From contig NC_059255.1 of NCBI RefSeq assembly GCF_017591435.1, positions 644,117-708,116 of the forward strand: a stretch of DNA of 64,000 nt. The letters are read 5' to 3'. The translations under genes were made by a program, and so were the position numbers. The notes under the pieces are model-generated. The model made no database searches and had not been told where the DNA came from. It saw only the letters and a list, made by a program, of their open reading frames with translations. Of the stretch, positions 45,836 to 56,996 are shown one piece after another. Positions within the stretch are counted from its first letter, which is position 1; each line of letters begins with the position of its first letter. The DNA is from Portunus trituberculatus. Lineage: Eukaryota; Arthropoda; Malacostraca; Decapoda; Portunidae.

Positions 45836-47020
45836 ATGTCTCGGACACCTTCTGTAACTAGCCACAGTCCTGAGAGATTCAGAAATACAAGCTTGCCACG
45901 CACCTCTTCTAAGGTTAAGGAATTTCACAAGGGGAAGTAAGCATGGTGAGGAAAGATCCAGATCCAAGACCCATTCCACTTGTCATGAACGGTTAAGTTC
46001 CTCACGGTCACCTACCCCAGTTCCTACCCACACACGTGAAGGCAGCACTGCCCCTTCTTTGGGCATGATTATGGATGCTTTAACTGAAGTGAGGAAAGAC
46101 ATGGACAAGCTTAAGAAGGAAAATGCAGCTGAGAACTCTAATGTAGTTCATAACAATGCTCCCCTGCCTTTGTCAAGTACTATTTTGGCGCCTGTTTCTC
46201 AGGAATCACCTGCGGGATTTTCTGGATTTAGATCTCCATCTATGGAGGCCAGCAGTGAGGAGGAGGAACTCCAGGGGGATGATACAAGGTGCCAAGAATT
46301 ATGGGGCCACGGAAAATGTCGCAGAGGAACTTGACAAAGAGGTTGCTGCAATGGTGAACCACTTGTTTATTAATGGCATGAAACAGGAAGACTACAAAGC
46401 CATTGTAGAAGACGAAGTGACTCTGAGACCAAGTAACTGCCATGCATTAACACAAGTGGACTGCAACGCAGAGGTGCTGGACGCGCTGCCTGCGGAGGCA
46501 AGGAAAGCAGACTTCCGCTTACGTGAAGTGGGAAAGGATATTACTAAGGCAGCTACGATTGTTGTCAAATCACTTACAGTGCTAGATAAGTTGGCTCATG
46601 ATGAAAAAAATCAAGTCATTGCAAATGAGGTGGCCATGCTTAATGGTGCCTTGGCATTATTGGGCAATGCCCACTACAGAAACAACTTAACCAAGAGCCA
46701 TGTCATTAAGAGGGACATTAATCCCAAATATTCACACGTGTGCAGACAAGGCTTCCATGACAGGTCTATTGTTTGGGGATGACCTTTCACAAGCCACCAG
46801 GAAAATTGAGGAGGCCGAAAGGCTGAAAAGCAAGTTTACCTGTAAGAAGCCTTCTACGTTTTGGACTTCCAGCAGTGGCAGATTTGGTGGAGTAAACAGC
46901 GGAATTTTTTTGCCAAGGCCCCCTCCCGTGGATTTTCATCCAGATACTAACCATATGGATTTCGCAGGACGCCCTCCAGTGGTGAACCCAGGCGCTCCTA
47001 TCCTGGTCAAGCTTGGATGG
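45836..47020 (+). pseudogene. DIRS-4 Gag-like protein, frameshifted
   Basis: Start ATG at 45836 (MSRTPSVTSHSPERFRN) fits a basic Ser-rich N-terminus. After frame breaks, MGMIMDALTEVRKDMDKLKK (46059) is a coiled-coil-like segment; then AAMVNHLFINGMKQEDYKAI, RPSNCHALTQVDCNAEVL, REVGKDITKAATIVVKSL and EVAMLNGALALLGNA (46350-46670). The last part is MTGLLFGDDLSQATRKIEEA and a Gly/Phe/Pro-rich tail (46760-47020). The blocks match DIRS-1 Gag closely, which indicates purifying selection before both copies died. Confidence 0.8.
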
Positions 47021-47049
47021 TAAAAAACTTGCGAGGCCGGGATCAACAC

Positions 47050-47550
47050 AACCCCGGCGTTAACTCAGGTAAGACAGCAGTTTGAGGCTGGGCAACTTCA
47101 CAAGTTTATCAATGAATGGCATGTGATTACGAGTGACCTGCTCATCTTGGATATGGTGGAACATTGTCATCTGGATATAGATGAAAATAGTATTCGATAT
47201 TTATTTAGTGAGGATATACAATATGTGTTTAGTGAGGAAGACACACTGATTATGAATCAAGAGGTTAATAAATTGTTAGAGATAAAGGCCATCATAAAAA
47301 TGCATAAGACAGGATCAACAAATACTTTCACCTGTCTTCCTGAGGAAGAATAAGACTGGGGATTATAGGATGGTGTTAAATCTTGAGAAACTGAACAGGC
47401 ATGTGGCCTATAATCATCTTATAATGGAAAATTTCGAACAAACAACCAGTTAGTTAGTCAAGGTGATTTTATGGCCGCTATTGATCTTAAGAAGGCACAT
47501 TATTCAGTGAAAATTGCAAAGGACCAACAGAAATATCTTTGTTTTAGATT
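47050..47550 (+). pseudogene. DIRS-4 RT N-terminal part
   Basis: QVRQQFEAGQLHKFINEW, HCHLDIDENSIRYLFSED, EVNKLLEIKAIIKMHKTG, then in another frame NKTGDYRMVLNLEKLNRHMA and AAIDLKKAHYSVKIAK (motif A). It ends abruptly at about 47550. Parallel to DIRS-1 14264-13719. Confidence 0.8.
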
Positions 47551-47555
47551 AGTAA

Positions 47556-47889
47556 TTCACTAACACTCAGTGCCACGGAGTCAAGGTTATCCTCGTGGCA
47601 TGAGCCTATATGAATACCAAGATATGATATCCATTATAGCAGGCAAGAGAGGAGTGAAAACATAAACATCATGATGAAAGTAACACGCAAGCAAAAGGGT
47701 CACAAGAAGAAGAAGAAGCGGCCAAGTGGCATGAGTCTCCGCTTCTCTGTGGCTCATCTCATCTCTGCTTTATTTTTTGTTATTCCATGTAAGATTTCAC
47801 TTTATGCATTACAAAACAATCCTTTCTTGGGGACAAGGTTTTTAAAAAGCTAATAGAAATGTTGTTTTGTGAACATAAAAGCATATATA
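47556..47889 (+). repeat. Third copy of the palindrome arm
   Basis: A direct repeat of 40858-41192, from CACTCAGTGCCACGGAGTC to GTGAACATAAAAGCATATA. It includes the KVTRKQKGHKKKKKRPSG frame. The sequence to its right leads to the Tigger-like right end at 48239. Confidence 0.88.
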
Positions 47890-48241
47890 AGACAGTAACA
47901 CCACCTCCAGAGGTGTTCTTCCCAGCAACCTTAGAGCAACCTGAAAGCAACCTTGTCACCGTCCCTCCAAGCGTTCATGGATGTCATTTCGCTGCAAGAG
48001 GCTGCTCTGACGTTGTTTAAGAATCTTGGATCCAGCTCCAGGAGCGCTAGAGACAGAGGCGGGGAGCCAGCTAATCACAGCGAAACTACCGCGTTCGGTC
48101 CCTCAACCGGCAAATTCAAACCCGGAAAATTCGCTAAAACAGATGTGGTTGTACGTTATGCGGATTTTTGGTCTAACTTTATATAGTACGTTAAACCGGA
48201 AATTCATTAAACGAACGTTCATTAAGCGGAGTATTACTGTA

Positions 48242-48612
48242 TTATGGAAACAGAGGTCTGGACCACACACAGCTTGAACATTCACTGAAAAAAATAACTT
48301 TCCGGCACCTAAACACCTCTGGGTTTTCCACCAATGGTCTTTGAATGGCAATGCATGTGCAGCCAATTGCTCCAATAACCCCTGGCATTCCAGCAATGTC
48401 ATGGAAAGCTTCAACAGTTCGTTGCAGGTCATTTCCCGAATGTTGCTGTATGTAACACCTGCTTAAACTAGCAACTGCCCTGGACACAACCTTCAAGCAC
48501 TGGCTGACTGTTGTTTGTGAGACGTCATAGCAATCACTTACAGTCAGCTGTGATCTCCACTTGCCATACAATGTACCGCAAGCAGGGTTTGGAGGTGTGG
48601 TGGAACGGGACA
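48242..48612 (-). pseudogene. HARBI1-like (PIF/Harbinger) transposase fragment
   Basis: On the minus strand: YDVSQTTVSQCLKVVSRAVA (helix-turn-helix-like), FHDIAGMPGVIGAIGCTCIA, RPLVENPEVFRCRK and, one frame over, FFSVNVQAVCGPDLCFHN. In active HARBI1-like transposases the block is GAIDCTH; here the catalytic Asp is Gly and the His is Cys. Frameshifts are present. The gene is cut at 48241 by the TA-flanked Tigger-like element and may continue at 40160. Confidence 0.8.
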
Positions 48613-49240
48613 TCCTGTTAAAACAGAAAAATTGTATTGCTTGCAATACAGTGTGGTATACAATGTATACCAAATTATATTGATACACTAATATCATTAA
48701 AGCATAGAATATTGTTTCATCTTTTTGAACATTAAAGTAGAAAAAATGTACTTGTCAGCGTTATCTATTTTAAAAAGAAAAGTATAAGCTCATTTCAGTC
48801 ACATGAAATAGGCTTCCAGAGTACCTAGAATGCAGGAAATGCAATTTTTTTTTCCTAAATTTTCTGGGGTGCATGTCCCCACAGCCCCCTAGAATATGTG
48901 CCTCTAGCATTCACACCATCTGGTCAACCATCACCATCCATCATCAGCACAAGTAACCCCACAAAAGTTTACCCAGCCTACAGGCCTGACTTGTAATGAG
49001 GAAAGTAATCACCCCTTGAATCATGTGGAGCAGGAAGCTGATCTCTTATTTCAGGGTTTGCCTGTACTTATCAATAAAAGTATAGAAACTTAACTTTAAT
49101 GTGATCTCATAGCCCGGATGTTTATGAATGACAGGCGCACCATAGCAGTAATTTTGTGCATGATATAGATATACGTGCAGCTTTTTTTAAGTAAGTGCGA
49201 TAACAATAAAACACAATAGCGGAAGGCTGATAGCAGAGGT
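48613..49240. other. Stretch without recognised genes
   Basis: AT-rich sequence downstream of the Harbinger frame, containing a T run at 48846. Possible Harbinger 5' part, but no clear frame. Confidence 0.4.
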
Positions 49241-49429
49241 TTAACTCCTTCAGTATTTGAACACATTTTTACCATGATTTTGGGTATAGCAAGACTATTT
49301 CATTTGCATTTGGAAGGGTCTGTGGAAGTCAGAAGATCAATGGCCAGAATCTTCATTATTTTAGTCCCCCACATGAGTAACAAAAGCTGTATAAAATAGG
49401 GAATTGCGTCATGGTACTGAAGGGGTTAA
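49241..49429. mobile_element. Small TTAA-flanked MITE, CCCCTTCA family
   Basis: TTAA at 49241-49244 and 49426-49429. Ends CTCCTTCAGTATTTG on the left and CCCCTTCAGTACCATG on the right, read on the other strand. 189 bp including the TTAAs, non-coding. It shares the CCCCTTCA end with the 16.9-kb composite. Confidence 0.85.
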
Positions 49430-50091
49430 GTGTATATAATATACAAAGATTTACTATTTATGGAATATTTATGGAATATATGATGCTGATATGTTTTTTT
49501 AACTGAGTATATATTGCACTCATTGAATATTCTCTGTTTCTAGGAATTTGATGTTGCTTGTGATCTTACATAAGGATTGCATCAAATATTGAATATGTTG
49601 ATGAGATATGAATACCAAATTACCAAGTAGTGATTTTTGACAAACAAATGAATGTGATCAAGGAAATTATTTGTATGAAATGTAAATAACTGGTAGCTGT
49701 TAACTGATATATGAAATGTTTGTGAGTTTTCCAGTTCCCTCAATATACCATCCATGGAACATCTTGGTTCAGAACAAAATCAAAGAGGGAAAGATGAAGA
49801 TGCAAAGCTTTTCCAAATTTTTGGCTAGGTGCAAGAAATCACAAAGAAAACTTGATTGAGAATGATCTTAAAATTTTCTATTGATGGAGTTTACAGCCTG
49901 ACAATGATTTTGGGCAAAAATACTAAGAGGATGAGATTCAAGTGATGGAGAGGTCAAGCATTACTTAGGGGTTACCTCTGTCAGGTATAGCATATGAACA
50001 GCCAAATTAACCTCTTCACTCTGGACAATAGAAAACTGTTCCTGGCGTCATAACAGGGTTGCGTTAGGGTGGGATATCTGACTCAGAGGGA

Positions 50092-50092
<1 letters not shown>
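49430..50092. other. AT-rich stretch without recognised genes
   Basis: No supported coding frame, repeat end or RNA gene. Confidence 0.4.

Positions 50093-50161
<69 letters not shown>
50093..50161. repeat. (CT)n microsatellite
   Basis: About 34 CT units; the only long GA/CT tract in this window with CT on the plus strand. Confidence 0.95.
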
Positions 50162-50167
<6 letters not shown>

Positions 50168-50564
50168 GGAAATAATGACAATGGTAAGTGCCTAATCTAT
50201 AAGAACCATAGAAAATAAAGAAATAAAATAGCAATATTTCCAGCAAGTGCATCAGTACTTATCCTAGTATAAGTGAATCATACACCTTTGTAATAATGAT
50301 TAAAGTCAAGTGAGCTAATCCTATCATATAAAACCTACATTCTGACAGATCTTATACAGTATCTGGGAAAGAAAACACACACCATCTCAGCAGAAAGCAG
50401 CCATGATGCAACATGCACGTCACTGGATATATCACAAGCGTTCCAATTACATGAAATACATGTCATCATGTTGAAGGAATTAAACCAAGGTTTGGAAGAT
50501 TTTGGGTGAGACAGAACTCAACTTGTAAGTATATCTTTAAGTACTGATGACGAGGTCGCTGTGC

Positions 50565-50646
50565 GACTGATACATGATAACCTAGATGGGCCCTGGTGGC
50601 CCTTGTTATCCTATTATTTATGTTATGTTATATGTTATGTTATGTT
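50565..50646. repeat. Transposon-like 3' tail with (ATGTT)n
   Basis: GATAACCTAGATGGGCCC, TGGTGGCCCTTGTTATCC and then repeated TATGTTATGTTA. A short hairpin core plus pentameric repeats is typical of a SINE or LINE 3' end. The body was not identified. Confidence 0.45.
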
Positions 50647-50936
50647 AAAAGTTACACTTCCATGCCAGACACCATAACATCATAATCACCTCTATTAAAT
50701 GCTCAGTACACAGAGGTTTAAATTGTATTGCAACTGCACTATTGTAAAATAAATACCCTAAAGAACAGATAATGTAAGAAAATAAAAAATAGCAAAAGGC
50801 CACTACACTAATACAAGGAAATACTTTAATCAGTTATATGTTGACACAAGTAGGACAACTTTTGTTACCCTGAAACAGAGGAATACACACAAGAACATGT
50901 ACATCAGAGAACCTACATGTGAAGCAGATCACACAC

Positions 50937-51073
50937 CTGCCACAGGAGTTCCAGGGAAAGAAACGGTGCAGCTGGGATGATGACAGAAGGCAGGAGACTG
51001 AAGGCATCGTCCCACTGCTGCTTATAGACAGTCAGGTGAAACTGATCCAATGACCAATTGAAGTCACTCTTGT
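50937..51073 (-). CDS. Isolated internal exon of an unrecognised host gene
   Basis: Minus strand: acceptor CACTTTTTGCCAG precedes a 137-base open exon and donor CAG/GTGTGTGAT follows. The last two bases of one codon and 45 full codons: KSDFNWSLDQFHLTVYKQQ, then PSVIIPAAPFLSLELLWQ. Trp-rich helices and a hydrophobic end suggest a folded protein. I do not recognise it. No adjoining exon was found nearby; the exon at 8964-9128 is on the same strand about 42 kb downstream. Confidence 0.6.
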
Positions 51074-51458
51074 CTGGCAAAAAGTGTAGTATCATTGTTA
51101 ATATCAACTTGATCCCACCCACAGCCTCAAAGTCTAAGTAAGGAGTTAGGTTCTTGTGCTACAATTAGGCACCTCATTATGCTTTATACTCATCCCACAT
51201 TCTTTCATTTACTACACAGAATAAATACAAAAAATCTTTGAAAATATAGTTTGATAACTGATGATAAAGAAGACTACAATGAAGTTGCTCATTCATTCAC
51301 AAAACAAGCAATTAAGGCATGCAGGGTTGTTGTTTTTTTTCTTTATTGTGACTTGTGGCCCAAAAGTTTTCCTGAGCTGTCATATAATTTTTTTTGTAGA
51401 AACTATTTTCCATAAGTTCTCAAAGAGTGGCACATGTTTGTGCTATCAAGTTAGGAAG

Positions 51459-51510
51459 AAGAAGAAGAAGAAGAAGAAGAAGAAGAAGAAGAAGAAGAAG
51501 AAGAAGAAGA

Positions 51511-51580
<70 letters not shown>
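51459..51580. repeat. (GAA)n followed by (GA)n
   Basis: About 18 GAA units at 51459-51514, then about 33 GA units. It immediately precedes the Tigger/jerky-like coding fragment. Confidence 0.95.
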
Positions 51581-51584
<4 letters not shown>

Positions 51585-51589
51585 TATGA

Positions 51590-52110
51590 CAATATCAATG
51601 CAAAGAAAGTGGACCTATTGAGGAAGCTCAGTGTGGACCCTATGTCAACAGTACAACATTGGCTCATCAACCATCTATGATATAAAAAAGCAGATGAATC
51701 AACTTCTCAAGTTTTACAGTGAGTGTGAGAGCAAGAAGAACATGGAGGTTCGTAGAACACTTAAGGAGGATAAAAGCAGTGATTTAGACAGTGCTCTCAT
51801 ACAGTGGTTTAAGCTTCGGCGCGCTGGTAACATCCCTGTGCCCAGCGAGATGATAATGGCGCAGGCAAAAATTTTCCATGCTAAACTTAATTTACAACAT
51901 GATTGTGAATATTCACAGGGATGGTTACAAAAATCAAAACGAGACACATACGTGTACAACTATCATATATCAAAACAATGTTACAGCTACACTTGTATAA
52001 TACAGGGTAAGTATATAGAGGGTGTTTTGGGGACCACCTATAGTTCGGAATTTTCCATGGTCTGGCAAGTCTAAGGTCCGGTGGTTGCCGAATTTGGGAG
52101 GTTCAACCTG
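51590..52110 (+). pseudogene. Tigger/jerky-like transposase, DNA-binding domains only
   Basis: NAKKVDLLRKL (CENP-B-type N-terminal helix-turn-helix), then after a frameshift LCQQYNIGSSTIYDIKKQ, RRTLKEDKSSDLDSALIQWF and MIMAQAKIFHAKLNLQHD with SQGWLQK (the second, CENP-B-box-binding helix-turn-helix). After this the frame decays; no DDE catalytic domain. The right terminal sequence ends GGGAGGTTCAACCTG at 52110, followed by TA, as in pogo/Tigger elements (reverse CAGGTTGAACCTCCC). I did not find the left end. Internally deleted copy. Confidence 0.75.
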
Positions 52111-52112
52111 TA

Positions 52113-53752
52113 GGAGATTTCAACTATAAGGAGGTGGACTGGGAATAATTATGAAAGTGGTATGGGGGAAGAAGCCTAGGGAGATAGATTCCTGAACCTA
52201 ATGATAGATAATATGATGGTCCGAAGAGTAAAGGAAAACACAAGATTCAGAGGAAACGATGAACTGGCGAGATTGGACCTAGTTTTTACAAGGGATATAC
52301 AAATGAATGCTGATGTAAGACATAAGTGCCCATTGGGAAAGAGTGACCATGTAATATTAGAAATGGATATAGAAGAGGGAAAGGAAGATAGAGATGAATC
52401 ATACAAAGAAGACTGATTAAATTACAGAAAGACTGATATTGAGAACCTCAAGAGCTATTTTAAAAATGTAAACTGGGAGGAGAAGAAAAACTCAAGAGAC
52501 GGTGCAAGAGAAGTATAACTTATTTTGGAAATATGTCCCAAAATATAGACCTAAAGAAGGAAAGAAAGATTGGTTTCATGCAAGGTGTGCTAGGGCAAAG
52601 AAGAAAAGAGATGGGGCATGGAAAAGGTGGAGAAGAAACAGAAATCCAGAACATAAGGAAAACTTCAAAACAGCAAGAAATTAATATGCTAAGGTGAGAA
52701 AGGAAGAAGAAAAAAACTATGAAAGAGATTAAAGTAACGAAGCTTGAAATAAAAGAGTTGATGATGGAATTAGATGAGGAGAAGGCAATGGGACTGGATG
52801 AAGTCTCAGGCAGAATATAAAAAATGTAGAGAAGAACTAGCAAGTCCTATATACAACATCATTAATGCTCAATAGAAAATGGAACAGTACCAGTAGAATG
52901 GAAAAGAGCTGAGGTGGTTCCCATATATAAGAGTGGAAGGAAGGAAGAACCTTTAAATTACAGACCAGTATCACTAACTAGTGTAATATGCAAGATGTGT
53001 GAAAGAATTATAAAGAAACAATGGATTGAGTTTCTTGAAGACAACAAATTATTATCAAATAGCCAATTTGGTTTTAGAAAAAGACGGTGAGTTTCTATTC
53101 TAGAATAGTTGATAAAGTACAAGAGAGAGAGAGAGGGATGGATTGACTGTATTTATTTAGATTTAAAAAAGATATTTGATAAAGTGCCACATGAAAGATT
53201 ACTATGGAAGTTACAAGAAGGTTGGCTTAAAAGGAAGCACATTGAGATGGATGGAAAATTACTTGAAGGGGAGAGAAATAAGGACGGTAGTTAAAGATAT
53301 GAAGTCCAAGTGGAGAGAAGTAGACAGCGGAGTGCCACAGGGGTCAGTATTGGCACCAATACTTTTTCTCATATATATAAACGACATGCCAGAGGGAGTG
53401 AACAGCTACATAAATCCGTTTGCGGACGATGTGAAACTGTGCAGATTCATAAAACAAAAAGAGGATTGTGAAATGCAGCAGGAAGACTTAAACAAGATCT
53501 GGAAATTGAGTAAAAAAAATGGGAGATGGAATTCAATGTGGACAAAAGCCATGTCATGGAAATGGGAAAAAGTGAAAGACGACCAGTGGGAATCTATAAG
53601 ATGGGAGATGGAGTAGAACTAGAAAAAGTGAAAAAGGAAAAGGACTTGGGAGTGACGATGGAAGAAAACACTCAACTAGTAAGCCATATTGATAGAATTT
53701 TCAGAGACATAATTTGCTAAGGAATATTGAATTAGCATTTCAAAGAAATGAT
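52113..53752 (+). mobile_element. LINE-B copy H
   Basis: Plus-strand LINE-B beginning at the endonuclease GDFN motif (GGAGATTTCAAC) right after the Tigger end and its TA, so the upstream part was displaced or lost. Endonuclease end: RFRGNDELARLDLVFTRDIQ, KSDHVILEMD. RT: AEVVPIYKSGRKEEPLNYRP-like block near 52920, FGFRKR, YLDLKKIFDKVPHERLLWKL, GVPQGSVLAPILFLIYINDM, and NPFADDVKLC with an intact FADD (53420). It ends at 53752 where DIRS-6 starts. Several frameshifts. It shows what LINE-B copies E and G lack. Confidence 0.85.
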
Positions 53753-54095
53753 GAAGAAAACTATTTTTTCATACTTGAAAAATGTTTTCACTAGTTACCT
53801 GTTTCACATAACAGAGGAATAGAGTGGAACATGGGTTACCTGACCGTAGATTGTAGTCACCCCCCAACCCGAGGGTTGTGGGGGAGAAGGTAAAGAAAAC
53901 GGGAGTTGTACCTCTCCCCACAACCCACCCCTCTCAGCCCACCAACTCCATTCCTTCACGAGGAGTCAGAGCAGTGGGGAGGTAAGGAGGGCATGTGTTA
54001 TGGAGAAACAGGTAAGTAGCAAAAACATTTTTTATGTATGAAAAAATAGTTTATCGCTACCCTGTTTCACATAACAGAGAAATATAATGGAATCC
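53753..54095 (-). repeat. DIRS-6 right inverted repeat and internal complementary region
   Basis: GAAAACTATTTTTTCATAC onward (53753-53815) is inverted at about 53996-54049, ending TATGAAAAAATAGTTT. It is followed at once by CCCTGTTTCACATAACAGAG, the inverse of the expected left end. Same order as DIRS-1 and DIRS-5. Confidence 0.8.
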
Positions 54096-54359
54096 CACAT
54101 TGAGTGGAGGGGGGTACTCTGAGACAGAGGAGTGGCATCACCTCAGAATCAAGGAGAACAGTATAGAAGATAAAACTCCTAGAATTAACCCCGTAAGATC
54201 CATCGGTGGGTGAGGTGTGGGACCGGTCTTGGGCACCGGAGTATACACCTTGAGGTTGGAAGGTTGGGATCAAGGTTAGAGCACAATGTTGTCAACCCTG
54301 CCACATGTCTCAGGAGAGGGGCACGACAGCAATCTCACCCAGTCTTCCAGGAACGTAGG

Positions 54360-54837
54360 TGAAGCTGAAGTTGTCACAAGGCAGGAGGGCAGGGCCTGTG
54401 ACTGGGCTAACGCACAATGTCACCAGCTGCCACAATAGGACCCAGAGAATAGGTATCCCAGTATCCCTATCTATTCTCTCCAAGTCCTTCAGGTAATGGT
54501 TGGCGAAGACCGAAGGAGTCTTCCAGGAGGCTTCTTCCAGGATGGCCATAAATGAATGGTTCCGGGAGAGGTTGAGCGAGGTTGCAATTTTGCGAATGTC
54601 ATGAGCCCTTACTTTTAGTGGTTGCTGAAGTTCCTCTGGAAAGGACTCATGAGCCTGGAGGATGATTTCTTTGAGAAGAAATGACAAGGCATTCTTAAAA
54701 AGAGGCTTGGCAGTATTTGATGGTGAGAGGAACAAGTTTCTGGGTTTGTGTGAGGAGACAAGGAGGCCGGGCCCTGCCAACCCCAAACAAGAAGGCCGGG
54801 GGGAACCATGGAGTACCTGTCTATCAGTGCTATCCAT
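54360..54837 (-). pseudogene. DIRS-6 tyrosine recombinase, C-terminal half
   Basis: NLFLSPSNTAKPLFKNALSF, then LKVRAHDIRKIATSL (HxxR intact) and EEASWKTPSVFANHYLKDLE with the catalytic Tyr. The N-terminal half and first Arg are missing through the internal deletion. Closest by eye to DIRS-3 rather than DIRS-1 (SWKTPSVFA against TWKTMSTFA). Confidence 0.8.
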
Positions 54838-55201
54838 GAGGAGGTCACTACCCTAGAGACAGGCAGTCCGGGGGGTGCCTCCAGGAGTGGAGTCACCAGC
54901 CTCAGAGGGGAAGCACACACCTCGAGGGGAGGGGAGGTCCTGGCGCCTCTCTGGCGTAAGACAGTGGCTTTGGTAGGACGTAGGGAGGTCGGCTGACTCT
55001 GAGCCCCTAGCGGCCGAAAGGACATAGGTGGCAGCCCGTGGAAAGGGCGTGGGCAAGCCACCTGGTAGGCGAAGAGGCAGAGCATCACCCTTGCCTGGGC
55101 CCTCACCCTGGGCCTTGGGGGAGGAGCCAGGAGCAGTGCACTGGTCCACCCTCTCCTGTCCCCCCCCACCGACCGGGCCTGGGAAGGAGCCAGGGCACCG
55201 G

Positions 55202-56071
55202 TCACCACTGAGGTGGGGTGGGACTTCTTGATCCTTCTAGCGTCATCCTTAGGAGGATGAGAACGCTTGGAAGCCACCTCAAGCCCCCGGACGGCCCCCC
55301 TGGCCCCATGACTTGATGTGACTGCACACACCTTTTTGTGTCAGGACTCTGGGGGGGCAGGACACTGAACTTCATCAGGTCTCTGTCCGAGGACGAGGGG
55401 AGAGCTGAAAGAGGTGGGTCAGTAGCCAGGGAAGACACAGGGTTATGTAACTCTCCCAACCGTGAAGACACCAGGCTGTCAACAGAAGCAAGGAGTTGCT
55501 CCTGCCAGGATTCCAAAAACAGGGAAAGATCTATAGAGACTGGAGGCTTAGACCCCTGCTGAGAAGCTAAATCATCAGCAGTGAGCTCATCCTGAGAAAT
55601 TACATTGCCTGCCTGAAGGGCAACACCTCCAACAGAAATAGCAGAGGAGACCTGAGAGCTAGAATCCCCAGACATATGGCTTGTGTCACTGCTGATACCA
55701 GACCGAGTATGAGACCCCTTAGACTTACCCTTTAAGTTAGCTTTAGCCTCCCGCTTGCACCTCAACCCACATTGATACTTGTAGGCGGTAAGAATCTTAT
55801 CCTTGCTCCAGCCAGAACACTCATCACACCTCTTACCTAGACTGCAGAACTCCCTGCACTTGATACAGACTGAATGAGGATCATGGAGGGCACTACCCAA
55901 GACCCTGGAACAGTCAGGCCTAGAGCAAATCCGCCTCGTGGGCTGTGGCGAAGGAGACGTAAACACTGCAGAAGGACCGGCAGGGGCGTCCATATGGCTG
56001 GCCAAAACACCCTCCAGGACGGGAAACGACCGCCCCGGAGACACAGGAAAATCACTAGAATCTTCCTCCAT
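55202..56071 (-). pseudogene. DIRS-6 Gag-like protein with cysteine-rich domain
   Basis: Likely start MEEDSSDFPVSPGRSFPVL at about 56071. A cysteine cluster follows: RRICSRPDCSRVL, HSVCIKCREFCSLGKRCDEC and YQCGLRCKREAK (about 55930-55740), a zinc-ribbon-like pattern. Then a Ser-rich acidic region with SIDLSLFLESWQEQLLASVD. The frame continues to the stop near 55202. A second frame from about 55331 runs into the recombinase. Open over about 290 codons, so this is the best-preserved Gag of its type here. The function (nucleic-acid binding) is inferred. Confidence 0.65.
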
Positions 56072-56309
56072 AGAAACAGGAGGAAAAAGAAGGCGAAAAA
56101 AAGGCGAGGAAGAAAGGAAGCAGCGGTGGAAACGCAGGTCTACTTGCTCTGCGTGCCGAGAAATAACTGAATGGTTGTCCACGCAGTGTGCTGGCGGCAG
56201 CAATGAGCGCCGCGCTGCCAGGCATAGTGCTAAAGCGGGCAGTTTCTTGGCAAAAGGTATGTGGAGCAGTGGAACTGCTATATTTTGTATGAAAAACAGG
56301 TGTCTGTGA

Positions 56310-56650
<341 letters not shown>

Positions 56651-56689
56651 TCTGTATGACTCATATGGCACCCAGCCATCCCTACAATG

Positions 56690-56768
56690 ATTGTAGTTTC
56701 ACTTCACAATATTTAAACTGACGTCACCGAGGCAACAAATGAGATGTCTATGCCGCTCCTCGTCAGTC
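56690..56768 (+). repeat. DIRS-5 left inverted repeat
   Basis: Its core CTGACGTCACCGAGGCAACA and inner CTATGCCGCTCCTCGTCAGT are inverted at 62449-62525. The outer part is also inverted in the internal region at 62202-62252. Confidence 0.9.
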
Positions 56769-56996
56769 TGTTGTTCGTCCTCGTCTGGTCTACACACGAA
56801 CTCGGATCTCAGGTTTTTTGCCGGCTGCTCCTCGGAGCCTGCTGCTGCCCTTTTCTTTGCCTGCTTCTCCTTGGAGTTGTCCTGGTCAGTTTTCACCTTC
56901 TCCTTTATCCTGCGCTGCTGATACATGGTGGTACACTTCTCGATCTTAGGATCGTGTTGGCTTATTTGCCCTCTTGTCAGGTGGCCCCGTTTGCAG

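Larger units (their letters stand above)
45109..47550 (+). mobile_element. DIRS-4: 3'-truncated DIRS element
   Basis: The left end TTTTACTTCAGCAAATCACT matches DIRS-1's left end (TTTTCCTTCAGCAAACCACC) and is followed by CATGAGACAC. Then come 40-bp subterminal repeats (45307-45600), Gag (45836-47020) and the start of RT. The element breaks off within RT after QKYLCFRL at about 47548, exactly where the palindrome-arm copy begins. No recombinase or right end. It is a close relative of DIRS-1. Confidence 0.8.
40161..48239. mobile_element. Tigger-like element (type 2) expanded by rearrangement and insertions
   Basis: TA at 40159-40160 and 48240-48241. Ends: CAGTAATACTCCGCTTAACG on the left and CAGTAATACTCCGCTTAATG on the right, read on the other strand. 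The interior holds a poly(A)/(TA)n tract, a 690-bp palindrome (40503-41190), truncated DIRS-3 and DIRS-4, and a third copy of the palindrome arm (47556-47889). The arm sequence includes an N-terminal basic frame, KVTRKPKGHKKKKKRPSGRK, which could be the start of a pogo-type transposase; nothing further is encoded. A fragment of the same family lies at 56310-56650. Confidence 0.75.

Noticed and set aside
40161..48239. A single 8-kb autonomous DNA transposon
   Set aside because: Inside the TA-flanked ends are two truncated DIRS elements and duplicated arms, but no DDE transposase; it is a small element swollen by insertions.
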